Part shown: piece by piece, positions 7,889 to 14,859 of the stretch | Numbering within the stretch: position 1 is the stretch's first letter | How the letters are laid out: each line of letters starts with the position of its first letter | Source of the DNA: an uncultured Streptomyces sp. | GTDB taxonomy: Bacteria > Actinomycetota > Actinomycetes > Streptomycetales > Streptomycetaceae | NCBI GenBank assembly: GCA_946480485.1 | Contig: CAMLJW010000045.1 | Location: 1 to 19,031, forward strand | Reading direction: 5' to 3' | Length of the DNA stretch: 19,031 nt | Translations under genes and position numbers: made by a program | The notes under the pieces: model-generated | Told to the model about the DNA's origin: nothing | Databases searched by the model: none | What the model saw: only the letters and a program-made list of their open reading frames with translations

Positions 7889-7951
7889 CCCCGCCTCGGC
7901 TCCGCCGCCGCCCGCTGTCGGTCGCGGAGCCGGAGCGGGGCACGTTTTTTT
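7889..7951 (+). terminator. Rho-independent terminator after the pectate lyase gene
   Basis: A 17-nt arm at 7889-7905 pairs with 7924-7940 (15 of 17 positions match), followed after four bases by seven T (7945-7951). This is a classical terminator, unusual in having a true T-run for Streptomyces. Confidence 0.85.
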
Positions 7952-8301
7952 CTCCGTACGGCCGGGGTTGCTCACGCCGGGGCCTGCCCGTCATCCGCAG
8001 CAGGTCAGCCCAAGGCCGTCCGCACGTACGGCAGATACCCACGCGAGTGATCAAGTACGAGACGCCGTTCGAGACCGCAGGTTGAAGATCAAGTTAGCGC
8101 GACCGAGACATGGCCGGAACCATGCTGCTTCGCCTGAGCCCTCTATGAGGCCCCGACCTGCACAGTACGCGTCACATTTCGAACGAGTTCGGAGTTTACC
8201 GGCACACAGCCCGAGTACCGGCTGCCTCGGTCGGTCGTCGCCAACCCTCACCATGCAAAAGATCTTGCCAGTATCTCCGCAGGTCGTGGCGCATTTTGGC
8301 C
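7952..8301. other. Gene-free stretch before the LanM fragment
   Basis: No frame shows steady Streptomyces codon bias, and no motif or RNA was recognised. The part from about 8050 is noticeably richer in A/T than the flanking core genes. It is likely residual DNA from rearrangement. Confidence 0.35.
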
Positions 8302-8861
8302 ATTCACCGAGAGGTATTGACGTCCCTTGCTTCAACTGCCGCGGAGATCCGGGCCCTGCGCGGCGGGGATATCCCGATATTCACGACCCGGCCCGATTCG
8401 CCGGACGTCTGGCTCGACAACGGTGACCGCGTCGCGGCCGTGCTGCCCACGACGCCGATCGAGGTGGTGCGCGACCGCATCCGGCGGATGGACGGTACGG
8501 ACCTGGCCTTCCAACGACGCATGATCGAGACCAGCTACGACCTCGCCCAAGCGTCGCAACAGTCCAGGCCGGTCCCCGCGACCCCCCGGATCATCCCGCC
8601 GGAGGGGGTGTCGAGCGAGGAACTCGTCGAGCGCGCAGAGGAGATCGGGCGCCGGCTGGTGAAACTCGCCCTGCGGGACGGTGAGCGGATCGGCTGGCTG
8701 GGCCTCTCCTGGGTCGAGGAGCACTACTGGAAGATCGAACCGGCCGGTCCCGGGCTGTACCAGGGCCTGCCTGGAATGGGCATGCTGCTGACCTACCTGG
8801 CCGCCGAGACGGAGCGTCCGTTCTGGACGGATCAGGCACGGCTGGTCGCGGACACGGTGGC
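8302..8861 (+). pseudogene. Fragment of a LanM class II lanthipeptide synthetase
   Basis: About 187 codons remain from a gene that is normally about 1,000 codons long. The segment spans the end of the dehydratase domain (ALRGGDIPIFTTRPDS, EVVRDRIRRMDGTDLAFQRRMIETS) and the beginning of the LanC-like cyclase domain (GLYQGLPGMGMLLTYLAAET). No start codon with a ribosome site is present, and homology ends around ADTVAV. The zinc-ligand region of the cyclase is missing, so it cannot be functional. The open frame has survived without stops and keeps high GC at codon third positions, so decay is recent or the fragment arrived by rearrangement. No precursor peptide gene was found nearby. Confidence 0.75.
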
Positions 8862-8917
8862 GGTGGCTCCGATCGTGGTGGTGCTGCTCATAGAGGCGGA
8901 ATGCTGCTCTTCAGCCA

Positions 8918-9320
8918 GGGTTCGGCATGACGGGCAGAGACCTCGCGTGGTCGGTCTGGGGCAGCAGCACGTCGAAGGTCACACACCGCACCGGTCAGGT
9001 CCCAGCGGGTCCAGCAGCGGCCGGAACACGGTGATCTCGTTGCTCCTGGCGTCGGCCTCACGCCGGGTCGGCACGATGCCGTGGCGTACGCAGCGGCCGT
9101 CGGAGCGCATCACGCCGCGCAGTGACTTGCTGTGTTTGTCCAGGGCCGGCCCCGATCGCGCAGCGCGCCCCGCAGCGCAACAACAGCCGGTCAGAGGCGC
9201 CGGCGGCCCACTCGGCGATCGCGCTGAGGGACTTCGCTCCGCCAGGACCGCGCAGGCGGCCACGGCCAAGACGTACGGCAGCGGGTGACGACGGCCCTGC
9301 CGGTGGCGCGGGGCGGCTGG
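8918..9320 (-). pseudogene. Relic of an ISAs1-family transposase
   Basis: On the minus strand several disconnected pieces of an ISAs1-type DDE transposase appear in order: RRHPLPYVLAVAACAVLA (about 9290-9237), a frame-shifted KSLSAIAEWAAGAS piece, ALDKHSKSLRGVMRSDGRC (about 9150-9100), SNEITVFRPLLDPL (about 9040-9000), then DLTGAV and TFDVLL-PQTDHARSL in other frames (to about 8945). Frameshifts and internal deletion make it non-functional, and the catalytic region after DHAR is lost. CAGGGTTCGGCA at 8918 may be the element's terminal inverted repeat. The exact left and right edges are uncertain. Confidence 0.65.
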
Positions 9321-9324
9321 GTTA

Positions 9325-9551
9325 CGCCTGGTCGCCTCACGACCTGAGACTGAGACACTTTCTGCCATGACCGCGCTCAGCAACGGTCTGCCACTCTTGG
9401 ACGTATCCAGGTGGCTCGGACACAAGAGCATCAAGGAAACGGGGGACACGTACGCGCACCTCGCCCCGGTCTCGACGGCCCGGCGGTCGAGGTGATGGAT
9501 CTGGCGCCGACCCGGCACCGTGCTGACCGGGTGCTGGGCGGTGCTGACTGA
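9325..9551 (+). pseudogene. C-terminal remnant of a tyrosine recombinase / phage integrase
   Basis: The pieces read YAWSPHDLR..RHF (about 9322-9357), then MTALSNGLPLLDVSRWLGHK and SIKETGDTYAHLAPVSTAR (9367-9480), then AVEVMDLAPTR (about 9483-9515) to a stop at 9549-9551. These are the HxxR, GH and Tyr (TYAHL) boxes of the integrase catalytic domain, broken by a small duplication in the first box (CTGAGA repeated) and at least two frameshifts. The N-terminal and core domains are gone. It suggests that a phage or integrative element once ended here. No att repeat was identified. Confidence 0.72.
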
Positions 9552-9587
9552 GGCGGTGGTTTCCGCAGGTCGGAGGGGCGTTTTCAG

Positions 9588-10427
9588 ATGTGCGGACGGT
9601 ATTCGTCGAGTCGTAGGCCAGAGGATCTCGCAAAGGTCTTTGAGATCGAGAAGTGGGAGCCCAAGGAGGCGCTGGCGCCCGACTACAACGTGGCTCCGAC
9701 CAAGGAGGTCTACGCGGTGCTCGACCGCCCCCTCAAAGACGCGGAGGCCGCATCTACCCGTTCCTCCGTCACGGGGCAGCCGGTTCGCCAGTTGCGCAGC
9801 CTCACGTGGGGCCTGGTGCCGTCCTGGTCGAAGACTCCCGAGAGCGCCGCCCGGATGATCAACGCCCGTGCGGAGACCGTGCACGAGAAACCCTCGTTTC
9901 GGCGGGCCTTCTCGAGCCGGCGCTGCGTCATCCCCGCGGACGGCTATTACGAGTGGGTGACCGGGAACGCCGAGCGCGACCGGGAGGTCGAGGGCAAGAA
10001 GAAGCGGCCGCGCAAGCAGCCGTACTTCGTGCTGCCCGCCGACGGCTCCGTCTTCGCGATGGCCGGTCTCTACGAGTTCTGGCGGGACAAGACGCTGCCG
10101 GACGACCATCCGCGGGCCTGGTGGGTGACGTGCTCCGTCATCACGACCGAGGCGGAGAGGACGCCGCTGGCGGTGGCCCCGGCCGAGGGCCCGCGCGCCC
10201 TGGCCGACATCCACCCCCGTATGCCCCTGATGCTCATGCCCGATCGCTGGGACTCCTGGCTCGACCCGTCCCGCACAGACGTCGAGGACCTGCGCTCCCT
10301 GCTCGCGCCGCCCCCGCCGGGACTGATGCGCGCGTACCCGGTCTCCACGGCGGTGAGCAACGTGCGCAACAACGGGCCGGAGCTGCTGGAGGAGCTGGAG
10401 GGCCCTGAAGAGGGCACACTCTTCTGA
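9588..10427 (+). CDS. SRAP-domain protein (YedK/HMCES family), abasic-site sensor
   Basis: A 279-aa protein of the SOS-response-associated peptidase family, which shields abasic sites in single-stranded DNA by forming a thiazolidine DNA-protein crosslink. All key residues are visible: C2 (exposed after Met removal, MCGRY), N34 in YNVAPT, R94 in NARAET, E122 in GYYEW, and H209 in IHPRMP. The basic insert EGKKKRPRKQ (135-144) sits after the active-site Glu. The Shine-Dalgarno GGAGGGG lies 9 nt before the ATG. Its stop is separated by one base from the next gene's GTG, so the two are probably translated from one message. The integrase remnant ends 36 bp upstream. Confidence 0.94.
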   Translation: MCGRYSSSRRPEDLAKVFEIEKWEPKEALAPDYNVAPTKEVYAVLDRPLKDAEAASTRSSVTGQPVRQLRSLTWGLVPSWSKTPESAARMINARAETVHEKPSFRRAFSSRRCVIPADGYYEWVTGNAERDREVEGKKKRPRKQPYFVLPADGSVFAMAGLYEFWRDKTLPDDHPRAWWVTCSVITTEAERTPLAVAPAEGPRALADIHPRMPLMLMPDRWDSWLDPSRTDVEDLRSLLAPPPPGLMRAYPVSTAVSNVRNNGPELLEELEGPEEGTLF

Positions 10428-10428
10428 T

Positions 10429-11073
10429 GTGACGCAGAACAAGGTCTTGGGCGAGACGGTGAAGACGGACGCGGGCACGGCCCGCATCGCCTGGCACAAG
10501 GCGAGGAAGGCGCGGCTCGTCCTGGCGGCGAGCCACGGGGCCGGCGGTGGGATCGAGGCCCGGGACCTGCGCGCCCTCGCCGCCGAGCTCCCCGCCACCG
10601 GGGTGACCGTGGCCCTCGTGGAACAGCCCTGGAGGGTCGCAGGGAAGAAGCTGGCCCCCGTGCCGAGGACGCTCGACGTCGGCTGGCGCGGGATCTGGCC
10701 CGCGCTCGCCCGGTCGGGTCTGCCGGTCGTCGCCGGCGGTCGCAGCGCCGGAGCCCGCGTCGCCTGCCGAACGGCCGCCGAACTCGGCGCCCGCGCCGTC
10801 CTGGCACTCAGCTTCCCCCTGCACCCGCCGGGCAAGCCGGAGAAGTCGCGCGCCGACGAACTGCTCGGCGCCGGTGTGCCCACGCTGGTGGTCCAGGGCG
10901 GCAACGATCCGTTCGGGAAACCGGAGGAGTTCCCGGAAGGCGCGTACGACCTCGTCGAGGTGCCGTACGGAGATCACGGTTTCGCCGTGCCCAGGCGCGC
11001 GGAGATCGGGCAGGACGAGGCACTGAAGATGCTCGTCGACGGGGTCGTGAGGTGGCTCGCGTCACTCGAGTGA
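10429..11073 (+). CDS. Alpha/beta-hydrolase (KANL3/Tex30-like, dienelactone-hydrolase type)
   Basis: A 214-aa alpha/beta-hydrolase. SHGAGGG (35-41) fits the oxyanion region, GGRSAGAR gives the nucleophile elbow (S106), GGNDPFG the acid (D160) and YGDHGF the catalytic His (H183). This pattern is typical of the small KANL3/Tex30-like bacterial hydrolases, whose substrates are unknown. The GTG start overlaps the end of the SRAP gene region (TGA-t-GTG), with AGAGGG some 15 nt upstream, which implies translational coupling. The sigma-R promoter of sigR begins 17 bp after its stop. Confidence 0.88.
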   Translation: MTQNKVLGETVKTDAGTARIAWHKARKARLVLAASHGAGGGIEARDLRALAAELPATGVTVALVEQPWRVAGKKLAPVPRTLDVGWRGIWPALARSGLPVVAGGRSAGARVACRTAAELGARAVLALSFPLHPPGKPEKSRADELLGAGVPTLVVQGGNDPFGKPEEFPEGAYDLVEVPYGDHGFAVPRRAEIGQDEALKMLVDGVVRWLASLE

Positions 11074-11089
11074 GCCGAGGTCACGGCCG

Positions 11090-11115
11090 GGAATGTTACG
11101 TCGCCGACCTCTGTT
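11090..11115 (+). promoter_or_regulatory. Sigma-R-dependent promoter of sigR (p2)
   Basis: GGAAT (11090-11094), exactly 18 nt, then GTT (11113-11115): a perfect match to the GGAAT-N18-GTT sigma-R consensus established in S. coelicolor. Transcription would start near 11121 and include the ATG at 11175 that gives the long sigma-R' form. It provides positive autoregulation under thiol-oxidative stress. Confidence 0.88.
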
Positions 11116-11174
11116 GAGGCGGATTGAAGTACTCACATCGAGTGCTTGCCGCCGTACGAGAGGAAGTCCGCCGC

Positions 11175-11339
11175 ATGGGTTCGACCATCTGCCCGAGCCG
11201 TAGCAGCAGCGCCAACCTGGACTGGACGGTGCTGCACGCGGCGAAGAGCACGCCTGTTCGGGCGGCGGGCGGACCGGACCGTCGTCTATCCTCCGATTCT
11301 GGCGGAGCTGGTTTCGGTTCCGCCCAGACTCTGGAGGAG
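11175..11339 (+). other. In-frame 5' extension coding the N-terminus of sigma-R'
   Basis: An ATG at 11175 (GAGAGGAAG upstream) opens 55 in-frame codons before the usual sigR GTG. In S. coelicolor, as published, sigma-R' made from the p2 transcript carries a 55-residue extension and is unstable, which shuts the response down. The extension begins [17 protein letters not shown] and contains one Cys. Its matching length supports conservation of that mechanism here. Confidence 0.8.
11287..11292 (+). promoter_or_regulatory. Possible -10 of the constitutive sigR promoter (p1)
   Basis: TATCCT is the best -10-like hexamer between the two sigR start codons and would give a leader of about 40 nt to the GTG at 11340. 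No convincing -35 was seen. Confidence 0.35.
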
Positions 11340-12020
11340 GTGGGTCCGGTCACTGGGACCGACGCAGGGACCGAACACGGCCAGGCGGAGCAGCCCGAGG
11401 GCCAGGGCAGCGGCGAGTCGTCCGCCGAGCGCAATGCGCGCTTCGAGCGGGACGCGCTGGAGTTCCTCGACCAGATGTATTCGGCCGCGCTGCGTATGAC
11501 GCGCAACCCTGCCGACGCCGAGGACCTGGTACAGGAGACGTACGCGAAGGCGTACGCGTCCTTCCACCAGTTCCGTGCGGGCACCAACCTGAAGGCGTGG
11601 CTGTACCGGATTCTCACCAACACCTTCATCAACTCCTATCGGAAGAAGCAGCGTGAGCCCCTGCGCTCCGCCGCCGAGGAGATCGAGGACTGGCAGCTCG
11701 CGCGCGCCGAGTCGCACATGTCGACCGGTCTGCGTTCCGCCGAGTCGCAGGCCCTCGATCACCTGCCCGACTCGGACGTCAAGGAAGCGCTGCAGGCGAT
11801 CCCCGAGGAGTTCCGCATCGCCGTCTATCTCGCGGATGTAGAAGGCTTTGCGTACAAGGAGATCGCGGACATCATGGGGACACCCATCGGTACGGTGATG
11901 TCCCGCCTGCACCGGGGCCGCCGCCAACTGCGCGGCATGCTCGAGGACTACGCCAAGGGCCGTGGCCTGGTCCCGGCGGGCGCCGGAGATTCGGACGGAA
12001 CGAAAGGCTCGGGCTCATGA
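11340..12020 (+). CDS. sigR: RNA polymerase sigma factor SigR (ECF, thiol-stress)
   Basis: The short form is 226 aa, starting at the GTG in GGAGGAGGTG ([10 protein letters not shown]). Region 2 (about 35-105) contains the core-binding and -10 recognition block [18 protein letters not shown] and the typical [16 protein letters not shown]. Region 4 (about 155-215) contains [20 protein letters not shown] with the helix-turn-helix. It directs transcription of thioredoxin, mycothiol and proteostasis genes when disulfide stress releases it from RsrA. The stop overlaps the rsrA ATG (ATGA). The sequence agrees nearly residue for residue with my memory of S. coelicolor SigR (SCO5216). Confidence 0.96.
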   Translation: MGPVTGTDAGTEHGQAEQPEGQGSGESSAERNARFERDALEFLDQMYSAALRMTRNPADAEDLVQETYAKAYASFHQFRAGTNLKAWLYRILTNTFINSYRKKQREPLRSAAEEIEDWQLARAESHMSTGLRSAESQALDHLPDSDVKEALQAIPEEFRIAVYLADVEGFAYKEIADIMGTPIGTVMSRLHRGRRQLRGMLEDYAKGRGLVPAGAGDSDGTKGSGS

Positions 12021-12343
12021 GCTGCGGAGAGCCGCACGAGACGGACTGCAGTGAAGTACTCGATCATCTCTACGAGTTCCTCGACCATGAGATGCCCGAC
12101 AGTGACTGCACCAAGATTGAGCAGCACTTCGACGAGTGCTCGCCGTGCCTGGAGAAGTACGGCCTCGAGCAGGCCGTGAAGAAGCTGGTCAAGCGGTGCT
12201 GCGGCCATGACGACGTGCCCACCGACCTGCGCTCGAAGGTCATGGGCCGTATCGAGCTGATCCGCTCCGGGCAGGCCGTGCCCGACCACGATGTGACGGC
12301 CTCGCCCCAGATGTCGTCCCAGACGACGCCGCAGGAGTCCTGA
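12017..12343 (+). CDS. rsrA: Redox-sensing zinc anti-sigma factor RsrA
   Basis: A 108-aa ZAS-type anti-sigma factor that binds SigR when reduced. The zinc and thiol-switch residues fall at the same numbers as in the S. coelicolor protein: C11, H37, C41 and C44 (HFDECSPC), with further cysteines C3, C31, C61 and C62. Oxidation forms a disulfide, expels zinc and frees SigR. Its ATG overlaps the sigR stop by four bases, the usual arrangement for stoichiometric, coupled translation. Confidence 0.97.
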   Translation: MSCGEPHETDCSEVLDHLYEFLDHEMPDSDCTKIEQHFDECSPCLEKYGLEQAVKKLVKRCCGHDDVPTDLRSKVMGRIELIRSGQAVPDHDVTASPQMSSQTTPQES

Positions 12344-12691
12344 CTCCCTTCGCAGGCCACTTTTCAGCTGTGTCGAGTGCGCCGTTGGCAGGCGCCGTGT
12401 CTTGGGCCGGGAATCGCGGCCGCCCGGAATCGTGGCCGGGCCTCGTACGCCGTGCCCGTCGTCGCGCCGCCGTCGCATCGCCCGATCCCTCCCGGCCGTA
12501 TGCCACGCGACGTCGCGGAGTCGTCGGCCAGGGTGCCACCCAGAGGTCGCCTTACCCTGCCCCGGGATGGGTAACCCATGGGTAATGAGCGGCTGTCCGA
12601 CCGTACGTGGTTGGATGCGAGCAAGAGGACATCAGAGGGCACAGTCCAGCCCGAGGCTGCACGCTCTTCGACGAACTGGCAGGCGGGAATC
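12344..12691. other. Intergenic stretch between rsrA and the TPR gene
   Basis: Contents seen: a short hairpin GCCCGG-N8-CCGGGC (12422-12441), which could end the sigR-rsrA message, and a cluster of GGGTAA half-sites (12552-12585). An ATG at 12578 opens the TPR frame early, but the 37 codons after it have only about 70 percent G/C at third positions, unlike the gene proper, so this part is judged non-coding leader. Confidence 0.5.
12552..12585. promoter_or_regulatory. Cluster of TTACCC/GGGTAA half-sites
   Basis: TTACCC at 12552-12557 is followed by GGGTAA at 12569-12574 and again at 12580-12585. The last two belong to a direct repeat ATGGGTAA with 11-bp period, and ACCCATGGGT (12574-12583) is a perfect 10-bp palindrome. 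Helical phasing suggests an operator for the downstream TPR gene. The regulator is unknown. Confidence 0.4.
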
Positions 12692-13699
12692 GTGAGGATC
12701 TTCGGCAAGGGACGGCACCGGCCCTCCGTCTCATGGCGGCAGGCCACCGACCGAGCGTTCACGCTGATCGGCGACGGTCGGTACGAGGACGCGGGCGCCC
12801 TGCTCACGCGTGCGGTGGACCTGGAGCCCTGGCTGTCCGAGTCCTGGTTCAACCTCGCGCTGCTGCACAAGTTCCGGCACGACTGGGAGCAGGCGCGAGC
12901 GGCCGGCCTCAGGGCCGTGGCGCTCCTCGACCGGGAGACCGGGGCCCCTGATTGGTGGAACGTGGGCATCGCGGCCACCGCCCTGCAGGACTGGCCACTC
13001 GCCCGCCGCGCCTGGCAGGCGTACGGGCTGCGGGTGCCTGGGGGGCTCCCTCGGCCGAAGGCCGGGGGAGGCGCCACCGCTGCCAAGGAACCCGTCGGGA
13101 TGGAGCTCGGCAGCGCGGCCCTACGGCTGTCGCCCGAGGGCGAGGCCGAGGTCGTGTGGGGGCGCAGGCTGGACCCGGCCCGGATCGAGGTGCTGTCCAT
13201 TCCGCTGCCGTCCTCGGGGCGGCGCTGGGGCGAGGTCGTGCTGCACGACGGCGTCCCGCACGGCGAGCGCACTACGGCCGCCGGGCACGCGTATCCCGTC
13301 TTCGACGAGATCGAGCTGTGGGCGCCCTCGCCGGTCCCCACCTGGGTCGTGCTCCTGGAGGCGGCGACCGAGGACGACCGGGACGCTTTGGAGCGGCTCG
13401 CGGCCGACGCGGGCTTCGCCGCCGAGGACTGGTCGTCCTCCGTACGGCTGCTGTGCCGCATGTGCTCGGAGTCCCGGATGGCGTCCGACGAGGGCGACGG
13501 CGAGCACCTGGATCCGCACGACCACAGCGAGCCCGGGCATCCCGGCCCGCTCGGCCACCGTACCGACGGGCAGCTGTGGGTGCCCGAGCGCGAGTGCGGC
13601 CTGGCGGCGCCCGCCTCGCTGGTGCGCGGCCTGCTCGACGGCTGGGTCGCGGACAGCCCGCACTCCCGTGACTGGCGGGATCTGGAGGAGGTCTGCTGA
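12692..13699 (+). CDS. TPR-repeat protein of unknown function
   Basis: A 335-aa soluble protein. The N-terminal third holds tetratricopeptide-like helices (about residues 10-110: DRAFTLIGDGRYEDAGALLTRA, LEPWLSESWFNLALLHKF, WEQARAAGLRAVALLD, ALQDWPLARRAW), suited to protein contacts. The remainder, without recognised domain, contains WGRRLDPARIEVLSIPLPSS and a C-rich/His-acid part (LLCRMCSESR, then DPHDHSEPGHPGP). The GTG at 12692 (VRIFGKGRHRPS) is chosen because codon bias starts there and orthologs I recall begin MRxFGK. A palindromic element is inserted in frame around 13040-13075 and codes GGLPRPKAGGG. Lying after sigR-rsrA, it could relate to stress physiology, but nothing in it proves that. 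Confidence 0.8.
   Translation: MRIFGKGRHRPSVSWRQATDRAFTLIGDGRYEDAGALLTRAVDLEPWLSESWFNLALLHKFRHDWEQARAAGLRAVALLDRETGAPDWWNVGIAATALQDWPLARRAWQAYGLRVPGGLPRPKAGGGATAAKEPVGMELGSAALRLSPEGEAEVVWGRRLDPARIEVLSIPLPSSGRRWGEVVLHDGVPHGERTTAAGHAYPVFDEIELWAPSPVPTWVVLLEAATEDDRDALERLAADAGFAAEDWSSSVRLLCRMCSESRMASDEGDGEHLDPHDHSEPGHPGPLGHRTDGQLWVPERECGLAAPASLVRGLLDGWVADSPHSRDWRDLEEVC
13041..13075. repeat. Palindromic element inside the TPR gene
   Basis: CTCCC-T-CGGCC-GAA-GGCCG-G-GGGAG (13046-13070) is a near-perfect hairpin with G-rich flanks. It shares GCTCCCTCGGCC with an element in nrdA. Both resemble the short palindromic repeats dispersed through Streptomyces genomes. It is read through in frame, adding a Gly/Pro-rich loop after the TPR part. 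Confidence 0.6.
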
Positions 13700-13771
13700 T
13701 GCCGTCGGGCTACCTTCGACCGGAAAGCGGGCGGGGTCTGGTGCGCGCGATTCCAAGGCGGAGGAAGGAGT

Positions 13772-13786
13772 CGACGCGAAGCGTCG
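13772..13786 (+). terminator. Small hairpin after the TPR gene
   Basis: CGACGC-GAA-GCGTCG forms a compact 6-bp hairpin about 73 nt past the TPR stop, without a T-run. It may be a weak terminator before the deformylase promoter. Confidence 0.3.
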
Positions 13787-13858
13787 GCGACTGACGCAAC
13801 GCTGGAAGTGTGCGTTAAGTGTGCGTGCCAGGGCACGACCGCCCGATCAGAGGTAGCC

Positions 13859-13889
13859 CCGACAGCCTCTGAGCGCAGCCCGTAGGCTG
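13859..13889 (+). promoter_or_regulatory. Promoter of the peptide deformylase gene
   Basis: CCGACA (13859-13864), 18 nt, TAGGCT (13883-13888), giving a leader of roughly 40 nt. An inverted repeat CAGCCT (13863-13868) / AGGCTG (13884-13889) brackets the spacer and overlaps both hexamers, so a repressor could sit here. Confidence 0.5.
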
Positions 13890-13932
13890 TACCCCGCAGA
13901 TTTCCAAGGATGCAGGAAGGCGTACGTCGGTC

Positions 13933-14577
13933 ATGGCGCAGCAGGAAACAGAACAGAGCGGGGTGCTCCCTGTGGACGACGACGGCTTCGTCATCGACAC
14001 CGAGGACTGCGAGAAGCGCGAGACGGCCTACCGTGAGCGCGGCACCTCGCGGCCCATCACCGTCGTCGGGAACCCGGTGCTGCACAAGGAGTGCAAGGAC
14101 GTCACGGAGTTCGGCGACGATTTGGCCACCCTCGTGGCCGACATGTTCGCCAGCCAGCGCACCGCCGAGGGCGTGGGTCTGGCCGCCAACCAGATCGGCG
14201 TCGACCTGAAGGTCTTCGTCTACGACTGCGGGGACGACAAGGGCAAGCGCCATGTCGGCGTGGTGTGCAACCCCGTGCTGGTCGAGCTGCCCGCCGACCA
14301 GCGCCGCCTGGACGACAGCAACGAGGGCTGCCTCTCCGTGCCGACCGCGTACGCGCCGCTCGCCCGCCCCGACTACGCCGAGGTCACCGGGCAGGACGAG
14401 AAGGGCAACCCCATCAAGGTGCGCGGCAGGGGCTACTTCGCGCGGTGCCTGCAGCACGAGACGGACCACCTGTACGGCTACCTCTACATCGACCGGCTCT
14501 CCAAGCGTGAGCGCAAGGACGCGCTGCGGCAGATGGCCGAGAACGAACCGCGCTACCCGGTCGTGGCCAACGACTGA
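13933..14577 (+). CDS. def: Peptide deformylase
   Basis: A 214-aa metalloenzyme that removes the N-formyl group from nascent proteins at the ribosome. All three signature motifs are intact: [10 protein letters not shown] (80-89), EGCLSVP (131-137, metal ligand C133) and QHETDHLYG (H175, E176, H179). It carries about 40 extra N-terminal residues, acidic and probably disordered, compared with the usual 165-180 aa. The ATG at 13933 has AGGAAGG 12 nt upstream, rather distant. Many bacteria pair def with fmt; here it stands alone after the TPR gene and converges with nrdB. Confidence 0.96.
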   Translation: MAQQETEQSGVLPVDDDGFVIDTEDCEKRETAYRERGTSRPITVVGNPVLHKECKDVTEFGDDLATLVADMFASQRTAEGVGLAANQIGVDLKVFVYDCGDDKGKRHVGVVCNPVLVELPADQRRLDDSNEGCLSVPTAYAPLARPDYAEVTGQDEKGNPIKVRGRGYFARCLQHETDHLYGYLYIDRLSKRERKDALRQMAENEPRYPVVAND

Positions 14578-14582
14578 CTGTT

Positions 14583-14619
14583 CGGTTTGACCGCCGGCTT
14601 GACAACCGGTTCAACCGCT
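14583..14619 (+). repeat. Three 12-bp degenerate repeats / weak hairpin after def
   Basis: GGTTTGACCGCC, GGCTTGACAACC and GGTTCAACCGCT follow each other directly (14584-14619). The outer parts (14583-14593 and 14607-14617) can also pair imperfectly, so this may serve as a terminator for def. TTGACA at 14599-14604 resembles a -35 but no good -10 follows. Confidence 0.4.
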
Positions 14620-14629
14620 GGGACAGAAG

Positions 14630-14743
14630 ATGACAGTGGTCCCGAAGTGGCACTTCGAACGACTCCCGGAAACGGACGAGTCGCCCCGGGTGGGCATCAT
14701 GCTGAGGCCCAAGCGTCTGCTGCTGAAGGCCGTGCCCAGGTGA
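14630..14743 (+). CDS. Possible small protein of 37 residues
   Basis: The ORF runs ATG to TGA and would code MTVVPKWHFERLPETDESP... ending LLLKAVPR. Third positions are about 86 percent G or C, close to real genes here. The upstream GGGACAG is a poor ribosome site and the product is unrecognised. It is basic at the C-terminus and has no membrane segment. It ends 17 bp before the convergent terminator hairpin. It could be real or chance reading of a high-GC spacer. Confidence 0.35.
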   Translation: MTVVPKWHFERLPETDESPRVGIMLRPKRLLLKAVPR

Positions 14744-14759
14744 TCGACCGATGATCGGC

Positions 14760-14800
14760 GGCGCACGTACAGGCGGCCTCCGGTCCCCTGAACGTGCGCC
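14760..14800. terminator. Convergent hairpin between def and nrdB
   Basis: GGCGCACGT (14760-14768) pairs with ACGTGCGCC (14792-14800); past one A-A mismatch the stem continues with CAGG/CCTG (14770-14773, 14787-14790). A 13-bp stem with no T-run, placed between two convergent transcripts, fits a bidirectional I-type terminator. Confidence 0.55.
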
Positions 14801-14859
14801 ACTACCCCTGCGGGGTCGTCCCCGCGGTCGAGGAGGAGGCTTCCGCCGAGGATCGGAGC

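Noticed and set aside
8979..10904. Long minus-strand open frame opposite SRAP and the hydrolase
   Set aside because: Only its C-terminal part carries transposase-relic motifs; the rest is a shadow of the plus-strand genes.
12404..12450. Sigma-R promoter for the TPR gene
   Set aside because: Two GGAAT elements occur, but 18 nt downstream of each there is no GTT.
12364..14469. Very long minus-strand open frame opposite the TPR and def genes
   Set aside because: It is a mirror of high-GC coding on the plus strand; its product is low-complexity and matches nothing, while the plus frames carry clear domains.
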